Notes under the pieces: generated by a model | What the model was told of the DNA's origin: nothing | What the model saw: the letters and a program-made list of their open reading frames with translations, nothing else | Databases searched by the model: none | Source of the DNA: Paracoccaceae bacterium | Lineage (GTDB): Bacteria > Pseudomonadota > Alphaproteobacteria > Rhodobacterales > Rhodobacteraceae | Length of the DNA: 64,000 nucleotides | Assembly (NCBI GenBank): GCA_022448245.1 | Contig: JAKVCO010000020.1 | Location: 1-64,000 of the forward strand | Direction of reading: 5' to 3' | Shown here: positions 51,556 to 60,066 of the stretch, in pieces | Layout: each line of letters starts with the position of its first letter | How positions within the stretch are numbered: the stretch's first letter is position 1 | Translations under genes and position numbers: made by a program

Positions 51556-52710
51556 TCACGTCCCGCCTTTACGACGTAACTTTTTGACATCGACAGCCAG
51601 TTCTTTAAGCCCACTGCGCGCGTAGTATGCAGCCGCTAGATCCGCGACGACATTTGGCTCGATATCGTAGGTGTTGGCCATGTAGGCAATTGTGTCAGCG
51701 TGCGACGAAGTCAAAGTCAATGGCACGCCCTCGTCGTTTAGGGCCGGAACCAATGCCTCAAGATGCGCTACTAGTGTGGCATCATGCCTGTCGAGAATGG
51801 CTGCCACGTCCGCATTTATGTCCCAGGGGGCCGCCCCGATCTCATTGCCATCCGGCTGCGGCCTCGCTGGCAGGTCCAACTCAGGAAATGCAGCATTCAT
51901 TCGTTCAATATTGCGGCGATTGGCGTTCTCCAATGCGCGCCTCGCTTCAGTAGATAAGCTCAGTTTTCTTCCAACCATTGCATCTCGGTTGAGCCGTGCA
52001 AAGAAAGCGAGAAGAGCATGGCTGATTGGGTGGGACTGGTTTTCTAGCTCTTTTCAAAGTGTGCGGCACACTCGCTGCAAAACAATTGTCTGTTCAGCCG
52101 TTAGGGACGTGTTCCGTTCGGGACCCGCTTTCGACAGGGTTGGCGCGCGGCTTTTTGCGCTTAGCCATGTGCTATAATCCTCCACCACATCACTTCCAAG
52201 GAGCACTGAACGATCAAATAGTCGGACTGTCATGGACCTCACGTAAGGATGGAGTTTCCAGCGACGCAGGCTCCCCGTGATCGACTTGCTGTATTGGTCT
52301 GGGGGCGGAAAGGTACTTGAACCCTTTAACTTCTGTTGAACGTAAGAAAGATACTGGTCAATCGGAGAGCGAACATAGGCGATTACGTCGGCGCATACAT
52401 CTTCTGTCTTGCTTACGAGTGAGAAGAATGCGTCGGGATCTACGGTCATAAAATTTTCGGCCGATATTATAAGCCGATCTGCCTCAAGCGCTTGTTTTTG
52501 CAGGTCGTGCGCAATCCGCAGCGCTTCGGCTTGTGGGCGTCTGCCACGTTTGCCCACGAGTTCTCCCAACGCGAGATGGCCGACACTTCCCTCAGAGACG
52601 GGCTAGGTCAGGCCGCAGGCTGCAAATGAGGTGCTCTTCTGCAGTAGAGCGGCTTGAATGGATGAGCTGCCGCACTTTCCGTCGCCGATATGAACAAAAA
52701 TCTGTTTCAA
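51556..52710 (-). pseudogene. Sulfotransferase-family protein with two in-frame stops
   Basis: A single minus-strand frame of 385 codons reads as one protein except for a TAG (52603-52605) and a TGA (52054-52056). From a TTG at 52710 it begins LKQIFVHIGDGKCGSSSIQAALL, a PAPS-binding 5'-phosphosulfate loop; after the TAG comes SEGSVGHLALGELVGKRG, then DVIAYVRSPIDQYLSYVQQK, the 3'-phosphate motif; after the TGA comes HALLAFFARLNRDAM and RRALENANRRNIERMNAAF. No frameshift is needed. The region is more AT-rich than its surroundings. Fragments of 140 and about 170 codons remain open, but neither is a complete enzyme. Confidence 0.78.
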
Positions 52711-52732
52711 ATGCGCAGGTGCCTCGCCCCGT

Positions 52733-53968
52733 TCAGGCTTTTTCGAGCTCGAAGGCGTCGTGGAGCGACTGGACGGCAAGTTCCATGTACTTGCGGTCGA
52801 CGAGCACGCTGACCTTGATCTCGGAGGTGGTGATCACCTTGATGTTGATGCCTTCGTCGCGCAGCGTGGAGAACATCTTGGCCGCCACACCCGCATGGGA
52901 GCGCATGCCGATCCCTACGATCGAGATCTTTGCCACGTTCGTGTCAGCGACCATCTCGCGGAAGTTGATCTCACCGCTTTCTTTGGCCTCGTCCATCGCC
53001 TTCTCGGCGCGGGCGACCTGATCGATGGGGCACGAGAACGTCATGTCCGTGCGACCCTCTTCGGAGATGTTCTGGACGATCATGTCCACGTTCACACCCG
53101 CCTCGGCCAAGGGGCCAAAGATCGCGGCGGCGATGCCCGGGCGGTCCGCGACGGAGATCAGCGTCATCTTGGCTTCATCGCGGCTGTACGCCACGCCTGC
53201 GACTGCATTCTGTTCCATGATTTCCTCCTCATCGCAGACCAGCGTACCGGCCTCGTCGGACATTTCTTCAAAAGAGCTGAGCACCCTCAGCTTCACCTTA
53301 TAGCGCATGGCGAGCTCGACCGAGCGCGTCTGCAGAACCTTGGCCCCGAGCGAGGCGAGCTCCAGCATCTCCTCAAAGGCGATCTTGTCGAGCTTGCGTG
53401 CCTGGTCGGCGATACGCGGGTCGGTGGTGTAGACGCCGTCGACGTCCGTGTAGATATCGCAGCGCACCGCATCAAAAGCGGCGGCGAACGCCACCGCGGT
53501 GGTGTCAGAGCCACCGCGGCCCAGCGTCGTGATGCGGCCCTCGGGGCTGACGCCTTGGAAGCCCGCGACGACGGCCACTTTCATGCCTTCGCCAAACTTG
53601 GCCATGATGTTGTCGGTGGGGATCTCTTCGATGCGCGCGGCAGAATGCGCCGACGTCGTCATCACCGGTACCTGCCAGCCCTGCCAGGAGCGTGCGGGTA
53701 CGTCCATTTCTTGCAGCGTCAGCGCCATCAGGCCTGCTGTGACGTTCTCGCCCGAGGACACGACCGCGTCGTATTCGCGCGCGTCATAGAGCGGGGATGT
53801 CTCGCCCACATAGCCCACGAGCTTGTTCGTCTCGCCAGACATGGCAGAGACGATAACGATCACATCATACCCATTGGCAACTTCGCGGCCGACGCGCTTT
53901 GCGGCGCGGCGGATGCGGTCGAGCGTGGCGACGGACGTGCCGCCAAATTTCATCACGAGTACGGGCAT
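52733..53968 (-). CDS. lysC: Aspartate kinase
   Basis: A 411-residue aspartokinase. The kinase domain starts VLVMKFGGTSVAT; GRGGSDTTAVAFAAAFDAVRC is the substrate loop. Two ACT domains follow from about residue 265 (MTLISVADRPGIAAAIFGPL, KISIVGIGMRSHAGVAAKMF), giving allosteric control, usually by lysine and threonine. It starts biosynthesis of lysine, threonine and methionine. The decayed sulfotransferase begins 22 bases downstream. Confidence 0.98.
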   Translation of the reverse strand: MPVLVMKFGGTSVATLDRIRRAAKRVGREVANGYDVIVIVSAMSGETNKLVGYVGETSPLYDAREYDAVVSSGENVTAGLMALTLQEMDVPARSWQGWQVPVMTTSAHSAARIEEIPTDNIMAKFGEGMKVAVVAGFQGVSPEGRITTLGRGGSDTTAVAFAAAFDAVRCDIYTDVDGVYTTDPRIADQARKLDKIAFEEMLELASLGAKVLQTRSVELAMRYKVKLRVLSSFEEMSDEAGTLVCDEEEIMEQNAVAGVAYSRDEAKMTLISVADRPGIAAAIFGPLAEAGVNVDMIVQNISEEGRTDMTFSCPIDQVARAEKAMDEAKESGEINFREMVADTNVAKISIVGIGMRSHAGVAAKMFSTLRDEGINIKVITTSEIKVSVLVDRKYMELAVQSLHDAFELEKA

Positions 53969-54072
53969 GGTACGGGCTTAGACCTCCCCAGTTTCGCGGG
54001 GCGGAATAGGCCCTAGGACCCGTACGTGCAAGGGGGCGCAGCCGCGTAAGGGCCCGCAGGTTGCCTTTTGCA

Positions 54073-54699
54073 TCACAAAGGGTGGTTGCGGCCGTCCAAA
54101 GTCTCGAAACAACCAGTCGTCGCGAGGGATAGCGCGTCGAACCGCGCCATGAGCCCGTCACGTGATTCCTCGACCGAGATCTCAGCCGCTGAGCCGCCCA
54201 TATCTGTCCTCACCCAGCCCGGGTGGTAGATGCCCACGGCGATGCCTTCGTGTTTGAGCGCAGAGGCCATGTTGAACCCCAGGTTCAGCGCTGCGGCCTT
54301 GGAGACGCGGTAGATGATCGAGGTGCCGGAGGCCCGCGTGCTCGATCCCATTTGGGAGGAGATAATAGCGATCTTAGCGTTTTCAGCCTCGCGCAGCCGG
54401 GGCAGGAGGCCCTGAATGGTGAGGAAGACGCCCGTGACGTTCACGGCCATCATCTCGGCCCACATGTCACCACTGTAGCCGCTGTCGATACTCTCAGCCC
54501 GGTCCTGATAGATGCCTGCGTTGCACACGAGAAGGTCCACCGGCCCGCTTAGCCCGCTGGACCAACGGGAGATGCTGTCTTCTTGCGAGAAATCTACGTC
54601 GGCGCGGGTGGTGCCGATTACGTCATGGCCGCCGGCGCGATAGCCCTCTGCCAATGCGTCCCCAATGCCGCGGCTTGCGCCGGTGACGACAATCCGCAT
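54073..54699 (-). CDS. Short-chain dehydrogenase/reductase, C-factor-like
   Basis: A 208-residue SDR. NAD(P)-binding motif VTGASRGIGDALAEGY, then LVCNAGIY and the catalytic Tyr and Lys in SIIYRVSKAAALNLGF. The short length and GASRGIGDALA start resemble the CsgA/C-factor branch. Cytosolic oxidoreductase of unknown substrate. Its ATG overlaps the stop of the upstream DUF1178 gene by one base. Confidence 0.92.
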   Translation of the reverse strand: MRIVVTGASRGIGDALAEGYRAGGHDVIGTTRADVDFSQEDSISRWSSGLSGPVDLLVCNAGIYQDRAESIDSGYSGDMWAEMMAVNVTGVFLTIQGLLPRLREAENAKIAIISSQMGSSTRASGTSIIYRVSKAAALNLGFNMASALKHEGIAVGIYHPGWVRTDMGGSAAEISVEESRDGLMARFDALSLATTGCFETLDGRNHPL

Positions 54700-55112
54700 C
54701 AGTTCGCGCGCTTTGGGCCGCCGAAAGGCAGCGGGGCGACGGGCACGCCATCTTCGAGGAGCGACTTTGCCTCATCCAAGGAGGCCTCCCCATGGATCAT
54801 CCGGTCGGGTGCATCGCCATCGTGGATCGCCCGCGCGGTCGTGGCGAAATCCTTGCCCACGTAGTCACTATTGGCCTCAATATGCTCCCGCATCTGTTTG
54901 AGCGCTTCTTCCTGCGGGCTCGTCTCACCGGCAAGCGTCACCTCGCCCTTGGGCGCGACGGCAGGTGCCATGAGGGATTTTTCCACGCTCGTATCCCCGC
55001 AAATCGCACAGGCAACATGGCCCGCTGCTTTCAGCGTTTCATACTTTTCTGCATTGGCAAACCAGCTCTCGAATTGATGGCCGGCACTGCATTTGAGCGT
55101 GTAGCGGATCAT
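54699..55112 (-). CDS. DUF1178 family protein
   Basis: A 137-residue protein of a family found mainly in alpha- and betaproteobacteria. MIRYTLKCSAGHQFESWF and VACAICGDTSVEKSLMAP provide paired cysteines (Cys8, and CAIC near residue 37) resembling a zinc ribbon. The rest is the LKQMREHIEANSDYVGKDFATTARAIHDG family core. Function unknown. It forms a tight pair with the SDR gene. Confidence 0.92.
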   Translation of the reverse strand: MIRYTLKCSAGHQFESWFANAEKYETLKAAGHVACAICGDTSVEKSLMAPAVAPKGEVTLAGETSPQEEALKQMREHIEANSDYVGKDFATTARAIHDGDAPDRMIHGEASLDEAKSLLEDGVPVAPLPFGGPKRAN

Positions 55113-55153
55113 CTTGCTATCCTAGCAGCCCTCGTGGGGCACCACCATATGCC

Positions 55154-55654
55154 TCAGGCGCGCGGCCCTTTGAGGACCTTGGGATCAAAGGTCTTTAGAA
55201 TGCGTTTCAGCTCTGGCTGCTGCACGGTGGCGGCGGCTTTCTTTGGGCTGAACCACTTGCGGCGGCGCTCCTTGGCCTCGGGCCAGGTTCTGCGTACCTT
55301 TTTGACCTTCAGTGGGTAGACAAGGCCAACGACCGGCAGGTCGGGCGCGTGTTGTTGGAACTTTTCGAAGGAGTAGACGCCGAGGCACATGTCATAGCCT
55401 TTGCCTTCGACGCCGCCTTCTTCCCACGCTTCCTTGGCCGCGCATTCCGCGGGCGTCAGGCCATGCTCCGGCCAGCCCTTGGGCAGGATCCAGCGGCGTG
55501 TGCGGCGCGAGGTGACAAGCAGGATTTGCAAGCCGTCATCCACGACCCGAAAGGGAAGGGCGGCAAATTGGGATCTGCTCTCGCGTTTTGCGGACGCGGC
55601 AATAGAGAGCGGTAGCTGATGCAATCGTACGTGGCTCATGCGACGCCGTTTCAT
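55154..55654 (-). CDS. NUDIX hydrolase
   Basis: A 166-residue protein with a Nudix box: GWPEHGLTPAECAAKEAWEEGGVEG follows the GX5EX7REUXEEXGU pattern, with lysine in place of the usual arginine. WILPKGWPE just before it is typical of diadenosine polyphosphate or polyphosphate-inositol hydrolases. The start is uncertain: ATG at 55654 (AGGA close upstream) or 55639; the longest in-frame start is 55714. Cytosolic house-cleaning enzyme, substrate not determined. Confidence 0.88.
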   Translation of the reverse strand: MKRRRMSHVRLHQLPLSIAASAKRESRSQFAALPFRVVDDGLQILLVTSRRTRRWILPKGWPEHGLTPAECAAKEAWEEGGVEGKGYDMCLGVYSFEKFQQHAPDLPVVGLVYPLKVKKVRRTWPEAKERRRKWFSPKKAAATVQQPELKRILKTFDPKVLKGPRA

Positions 55655-55732
55655 TTTTCCTGCTCGTTTTCTCAAAGATACGGCATATCTAGCGCCCGGC
55701 AAGGTATTTTGCACACGCAGCGAACGGGGCGC

Positions 55733-56788
55733 ATGGCAGTCTTTCTAGGCTCAGAGATCTATCGCGGGTCGAGTTACGGGGATTGGCACCCTCTTTCGAT
55801 CCCTCGTGTTCCCACGGTTATCGACCTGAGCCGCGCACTGGGCTGGCTGCCGCCAGAGCGCTACCGCACCTCGCCCCGTGCGAAGGCTGCGGCACTGGCT
55901 GCGTGGCACGAACCGGCCTATCTCGACGCGCTTCAGCGGGCGGAAGAGACCCAGCAATTGAGTGCGGAGGAAGAGAAGCAATTCGCCCTCGGCACCACCA
56001 TGAACCCCTATTTTGGCGAGATGTTTCGCAGGCCTGCCACTGGCTGCGGTGGCTCGCTTTTGGCGGCGGAGCTCCTGGCCGATGGCGGGATCGTCTTTCA
56101 CCCTGGCGGCGGGACGCATCACGGGATGCCGGGCTATGCCTCGGGGTTCTGTTACCTCAACGATTGCGTCCTCTCGATCCTTGCGTTGCAGCGGGTGGGG
56201 GCGCGGCGGGTGGCCTATCTCGACATCGATGCGCATCACCCCGATGGGGTGGCCCATGCCTTCCGCGATGACCCGTCTGTGTTGATCCTGTCGGTTCACG
56301 AGGAGAACCGCTGGCCCCGAACGGGTTTGGCCACCGACCGAGGGCCGGGCACGCATATCAATATTCCCGTGGCGCCGGGGTTCACGGATGCAGATCTTGC
56401 CCGCATCAGAGAGGAAGTCGCCATTCCTGCCGTCCGCGATTTTCGCCCTGATGCCATCGTCTTACAGTGTGGAGCGGATGCAGTAGCGGGCGACCCCCAG
56501 TCGCGACTCACGCTCACGAACAACGCTCATGTGGCGTGGGTTCGGACCTTCGTGACCCTCGCGCCACGCATACTGATCACAGGCGGTGGCGGCTACAACC
56601 CGTGGACGGTGGGACGGCTTTGGACGGCGCTTTGGGGTGTCGCGAGTGGTCAAGAGCTTCCTGAGACGCTCCCCCCAGCCGCGCAGTCTGTTCTAGAGGG
56701 GCTCAGCTGGAAGCGCGCAGGTAAGCTGCGCGCGCCGGACGTCGAATGGACGAAAACGCTGCTCGATCCTATTGATTCAGCGCAATAA
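55733..56788 (+). CDS. Histone deacetylase-like amidohydrolase (AcuC/HDAC superfamily)
   Basis: A 351-residue zinc amidohydrolase. Catalytic His-His pair in GGTHHGMPGYASGFCYLND, zinc ligands in YLDIDAHHPDG, a later Asp in the QCGADAVAGDP stretch, and GGGGYNPWTVGRLWTAL close the family pattern. Bacterial members deacetylate acetyl-CoA synthetase lysines or act on acetylpolyamines; the choice is not clear from sequence. Its 3' end overlaps the zinc-ribbon gene on the other strand by 20 bases. Confidence 0.93.
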   Translation: MAVFLGSEIYRGSSYGDWHPLSIPRVPTVIDLSRALGWLPPERYRTSPRAKAAALAAWHEPAYLDALQRAEETQQLSAEEEKQFALGTTMNPYFGEMFRRPATGCGGSLLAAELLADGGIVFHPGGGTHHGMPGYASGFCYLNDCVLSILALQRVGARRVAYLDIDAHHPDGVAHAFRDDPSVLILSVHEENRWPRTGLATDRGPGTHINIPVAPGFTDADLARIREEVAIPAVRDFRPDAIVLQCGADAVAGDPQSRLTLTNNAHVAWVRTFVTLAPRILITGGGGYNPWTVGRLWTALWGVASGQELPETLPPAAQSVLEGLSWKRAGKLRAPDVEWTKTLLDPIDSAQ

Positions 56789-57890
56789 AGTAGCCTGCGA
56801 CGCCCGCAATGATCGCCGCGACGATCACAGCAAAGGCGATCTTCCAAGCGCTGTAGGGCCGCTCGCCCTGAACAAGGCCCGTGCGGCCGTTTACGACGAA
56901 GCGGTAGGTCTTGCCGCGATACTTATAGGCCGCCATCCATACAGGCAGCAGCACGTGCTTGAAGGTCACATCGCGCACCTGCGTCTTCAGCGTCGTGATC
57001 CGCTGTGCATCTCCGCCGATGTCAAAACGCACGTCGCGCTCGATCTGGCGGTTCATGATGACCTTGGCTTCCTCAAACCCCTGATCGAGCTCTACCGTGT
57101 AGGCCTCTGCCCGGAACCCCGCGAGGTATTCGGGCTGGTAGGGGCGCAGGTCGCTGAGGTCCCATGGGCTCAGACGATCAGTGTATTTCTTGGGCAATGA
57201 CGTGGAAGCGAGGACGAGGACATCGTCAAAGAACCGCGCCACGCGGCCTGAGACGCTGCGCCAGCGGGTTTTGCGCACGCGCCGTGTCTCGGTCTTGCCG
57301 TTTCGAGTGACGGTTTGATTGACGTAGTAATGCTTGCCCCGCGCGCCGGTGTACTGGCTTTTGGTGTCGGCATCGAAGGTCCAATAGGGGACGTAGATGC
57401 CGTTCATCTTGCGGCCTTTGCGGGCGTATTCGTCGACACCGCCGGGCGCGAACCACAGCGAGCCCAGCCAATCCTGCAGCGCCTCGCGCGCGGCTTTCTC
57501 GTCTACTGCAAAGGGAAGAACACCGCGAGGCTTGATGTGCTTGTTCGGCCCCGTATCGCTGACCACGGGCGTCGCGCAGAATGGGCATTCTGACGCGTGC
57601 TGGGCCGGGTCGTAATCGAATTGCGCACCGCAGCTATTGCACTGAACTGTCCGAGTTTCCTCGATTTCTTCGTCGGCTAGCTCACCCTCGAGCGCAGTTT
57701 GGAGGTCGAGCTCCTCCATCGCGCGCGCTTGCGGGATCTCATCCAGCTCGGCCGTGTTGCCGCAATGGTCGCACACCAGCTTCCGCGCGTCCGGGTCGAA
57801 TCGGAAGTCGGACCCGCAAGCATCGCAGGGAAAGCGATGATCTGCAGGTGGTGTGGTGTCAAGGTCGTCGTCGAGGGCGTTGTCAGTCAC
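56769..57890 (-). CDS. Zinc-ribbon membrane protein (YdjG-like)
   Basis: A 373-residue protein with two N-terminal zinc ribbons: CDACG... CDHCG (about 23-43) and CNSCG... CPFC (about 84-103). A long soluble domain with KMNGIYVPYWTFDADT, TRWRSVSGRVARFFDDVLV and VRDVTFKHVLLPVWMAAYKYRGKTY follows, then one C-terminal helix (IAFAVIVAAIIAGVAGYFIAL). This resembles the zinc-ribbon proteins encoded with SPFH proteins in the Bacillus ydjFGHI locus. GTG start. It is the last gene of the TerC-to-zinc-ribbon operon. Confidence 0.85.
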   Translation of the reverse strand: MTDNALDDDLDTTPPADHRFPCDACGSDFRFDPDARKLVCDHCGNTAELDEIPQARAMEELDLQTALEGELADEEIEETRTVQCNSCGAQFDYDPAQHASECPFCATPVVSDTGPNKHIKPRGVLPFAVDEKAAREALQDWLGSLWFAPGGVDEYARKGRKMNGIYVPYWTFDADTKSQYTGARGKHYYVNQTVTRNGKTETRRVRKTRWRSVSGRVARFFDDVLVLASTSLPKKYTDRLSPWDLSDLRPYQPEYLAGFRAEAYTVELDQGFEEAKVIMNRQIERDVRFDIGGDAQRITTLKTQVRDVTFKHVLLPVWMAAYKYRGKTYRFVVNGRTGLVQGERPYSAWKIAFAVIVAAIIAGVAGYFIALNQ

Positions 57891-57964
57891 GGGCGTCTCA
57901 GAATTGCGGGTGCCAGAACGGAGCGCAGAGGAGAGGGCGCCCGCCAGCGACGGGCGCGCCTAGA

Positions 57965-59089
57965 TCAAATGCCCGGCGGCGGGGGCGGCGGCATCACGGT
58001 GAAGAGCTGCGCCAGTTCACGCACGTCTTCGGCCTTCATCCAGCCGTCTTGTCCTTGGGTCCAAACATAGGTCTCGCGAGTCAGCTGACCGTTGCCTGCC
58101 ATCTCTGCGAGCCGCGCCTTGGAGAAGGGGCCGTTCGTGGCGCCGTTCTCAGCGATGTGCCAGACATGCTCCACCGGCGGGGGCGGAGGGGCGACGGGTG
58201 CAGCAGCACTCCCCCAAGGACCGGGCTGCTGAGCCTGCTGCTGGCCACCACCCATCATCTGACCAGCCATCTGAAGGCCCATGGCGGCCCCCATTCCCAT
58301 GCCCATGGCGTCACCGGCAGCGCCGCCGGCACCCATGGCCTCGGCCGCTTTCCACTTCATGTGATCGTCGAGGTTGCCGGCGATCCCACGGGAGGTGCGA
58401 TCATCAAGTGCCTTCTCAACTGCAGGCGGCAAGCTGATGTTCTCAATGTAGAATTCCGGAACAGAGATGCCGTAGGCCGCGATCGTGGGGGAGATCGCGT
58501 CGGCGATCAGTTTGCCCACCTCACCGGTGTTGGCGGCCATGTCGAGCACGGGGATACCGCTCTTCGCGATGGCCTTCGAGAACTCTTGAACGATGATGTT
58601 GCGGATCTGGTAGCTGATCTCGTCCGTGGTGAACTCACCGTCGGTGCCCACGATCTCGGTCATGAAGAGAGCGGGGTCGGTGACGCGGATCGTATAGGTG
58701 CCGAAGGCGCGGATGCGTACCGGGCCAAACTCCGGGTCGCGCATCATGATCGGGTTCTTCGTGCCCCATTTCAGATCATTGAAGCGCGTCGTGTTGACGA
58801 AGTAGATCTCGCTTTTGAAGGGCGACTTGAAGCCGTGATCCCAGTGCTGAAGCGAGGTCATGATCGGCATGTTGTTGGTCTCGAGCATGTACAGACCCGG
58901 CGTGAAGACGTCGGCGAGCTGGCCTTCGTGGACGAAGACAGCGGACTGCCCCTCGCGCACGGTCAGCTTCGCACCGTACTTGATCTCGTGACCTTCGCGC
59001 TCAAAGCGCCAGACCATCGTGTCGCGGGTGTCGTCTGTCCAATGAATGACGTCGATGAACTGACCGACGAGGAAATCAAAAATGGGCAT
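57965..59089 (-). CDS. SPFH domain protein with C-terminal GYF_2 domain (YdjI-like)
   Basis: A 374-residue protein. The first 250 residues form the SPFH-type domain of virion core protein-like or YdjI proteins: IFDFLVGQFIDVIHWTDDTRDTMVWRF, MLETNNMPIMTSL and GIPVLDMAANTGEVG. A Gly/Ala/Met-rich low-complexity stretch follows, then a GYF_2 (DUF4339) module (VWHIAENGATNGPFSKARLAEMA... WTQGQDGWMKAEDV) and a PPPPPPG tail. SPFH proteins form membrane-associated oligomers. It sits between the DUF2927 lipoprotein and the zinc-ribbon protein. Confidence 0.88.
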   Translation of the reverse strand: MPIFDFLVGQFIDVIHWTDDTRDTMVWRFEREGHEIKYGAKLTVREGQSAVFVHEGQLADVFTPGLYMLETNNMPIMTSLQHWDHGFKSPFKSEIYFVNTTRFNDLKWGTKNPIMMRDPEFGPVRIRAFGTYTIRVTDPALFMTEIVGTDGEFTTDEISYQIRNIIVQEFSKAIAKSGIPVLDMAANTGEVGKLIADAISPTIAAYGISVPEFYIENISLPPAVEKALDDRTSRGIAGNLDDHMKWKAAEAMGAGGAAGDAMGMGMGAAMGLQMAGQMMGGGQQQAQQPGPWGSAAAPVAPPPPPVEHVWHIAENGATNGPFSKARLAEMAGNGQLTRETYVWTQGQDGWMKAEDVRELAQLFTVMPPPPPPGI

Positions 59090-59118
59090 GGGCGGGCTCC
59101 TTTACGTGGGGCGCGGGA

Positions 59119-60066
59119 TCAAACTGGGCCGCCAAGGCCGAGCTTTTCAGCGGCGATCTGGCGGACGATGGGGGTGGCGGTTTCCGCGGACATGCCGGGG
59201 CTAAGGCGCGGATCATAGAGGATGGAGAGCAAAAGCTCGTCATGGCCGGTCAGTAACGCGAATTCCTCGTCGTCGTTGAAGATCGACGGGCGGGCGCGGG
59301 GGTGATCGTTGGGCAGGCCGAGGCCTTGGGCGACTTCTTCGTGCAGGCACGAACGCCATGAGGCGGGGGGATGCTCGGCACGGATAATTGCGATGGCGTC
59401 GGTGTAGTTGGAGCGGCCCGCGCGTGAAAACGCGATGACGAGGCACGAGACAGACCGAGGCATCTCTGTGATCGTGCGGATCGCGGCGTTCCCGATGCCT
59501 GGGATTCTGCGACGCAAGTTAGGGCCGAGCGCGCGACGCTCCGCCTCGCTGACAGAATAGAGCGTGAAGTTTTCGTTGCCCGGCGCGACGATGCTGATCG
59601 GGTGGCCGGATACTTGCGACAGGCGCGCGCTGTAGGTGCGGGTCTGGCTTTGCTGGCGCGCGCGGTCGTCTGCGGGGACCGAGGCGCCTTGGATCAGCGC
59701 CAGCCGCACCGGCACCACCCAGCGGCGCAGTTCTGAGGGTTTGGGGCGCGTAAAGGCGCCCAAACGGCTGCCGGGATGTTCATCAAACAGGGCGATCTGG
59801 ATGAAATTCTCTGCGAGTTGGCGTTCGTTGAAGGGCGCGTCCAAGGCCTCGCCATCGGTCCGCATCAAGCCGCGCACCTTCTGGTCGTTTTCTAACTGTC
59901 GGTAGTAGACGCTCAACGCGGGATCGAGCCCGCCTGCGCCCTCGGGCGCTGCCACGCCCGTTCCCGGTGCCACCTGAGGCTGCACCGAGGAATTAAGCCC
60001 CGGCGGCGCCACCTCGCATCCAGCAAGGAACGCCGCCAGCGCCAGAAAGGCTGTGAGCCGCTTCAA
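59119..60066 (-). CDS. DUF2927 lipoprotein with a protease-like HEE motif
   Basis: A 315-residue predicted lipoprotein (lipobox FLAGC). The core is DUF2927: ISIVAPGNENFTLYSVSEAER, SCLVIAFSRAGRSNYTDAIAII, then SCLHEEVAQGLGLPND and FALLTGHDELLLSILYDPRLSPGM. HEExxQxLGLxxD resembles the zinc-binding helix of metallopeptidases; activity is not established. It starts with TTG overlapping the telA stop (TTGA). As a periplasmic lipoprotein in an otherwise cytoplasmic/inner-membrane operon it could carry the system across the envelope. Confidence 0.87.
   Translation of the reverse strand: MKRLTAFLALAAFLAGCEVAPPGLNSSVQPQVAPGTGVAAPEGAGGLDPALSVYYRQLENDQKVRGLMRTDGEALDAPFNERQLAENFIQIALFDEHPGSRLGAFTRPKPSELRRWVVPVRLALIQGASVPADDRARQQSQTRTYSARLSQVSGHPISIVAPGNENFTLYSVSEAERRALGPNLRRRIPGIGNAAIRTITEMPRSVSCLVIAFSRAGRSNYTDAIAIIRAEHPPASWRSCLHEEVAQGLGLPNDHPRARPSIFNDDEEFALLTGHDELLLSILYDPRLSPGMSAETATPIVRQIAAEKLGLGGPV

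Noticed and set aside
52054..52056. Selenocysteine or programmed readthrough at the TGA in the sulfotransferase frame
   Set aside because: A second stop (TAG) lies in the same frame, the position is not a catalytic cysteine, and I see no obvious recoding hairpin.
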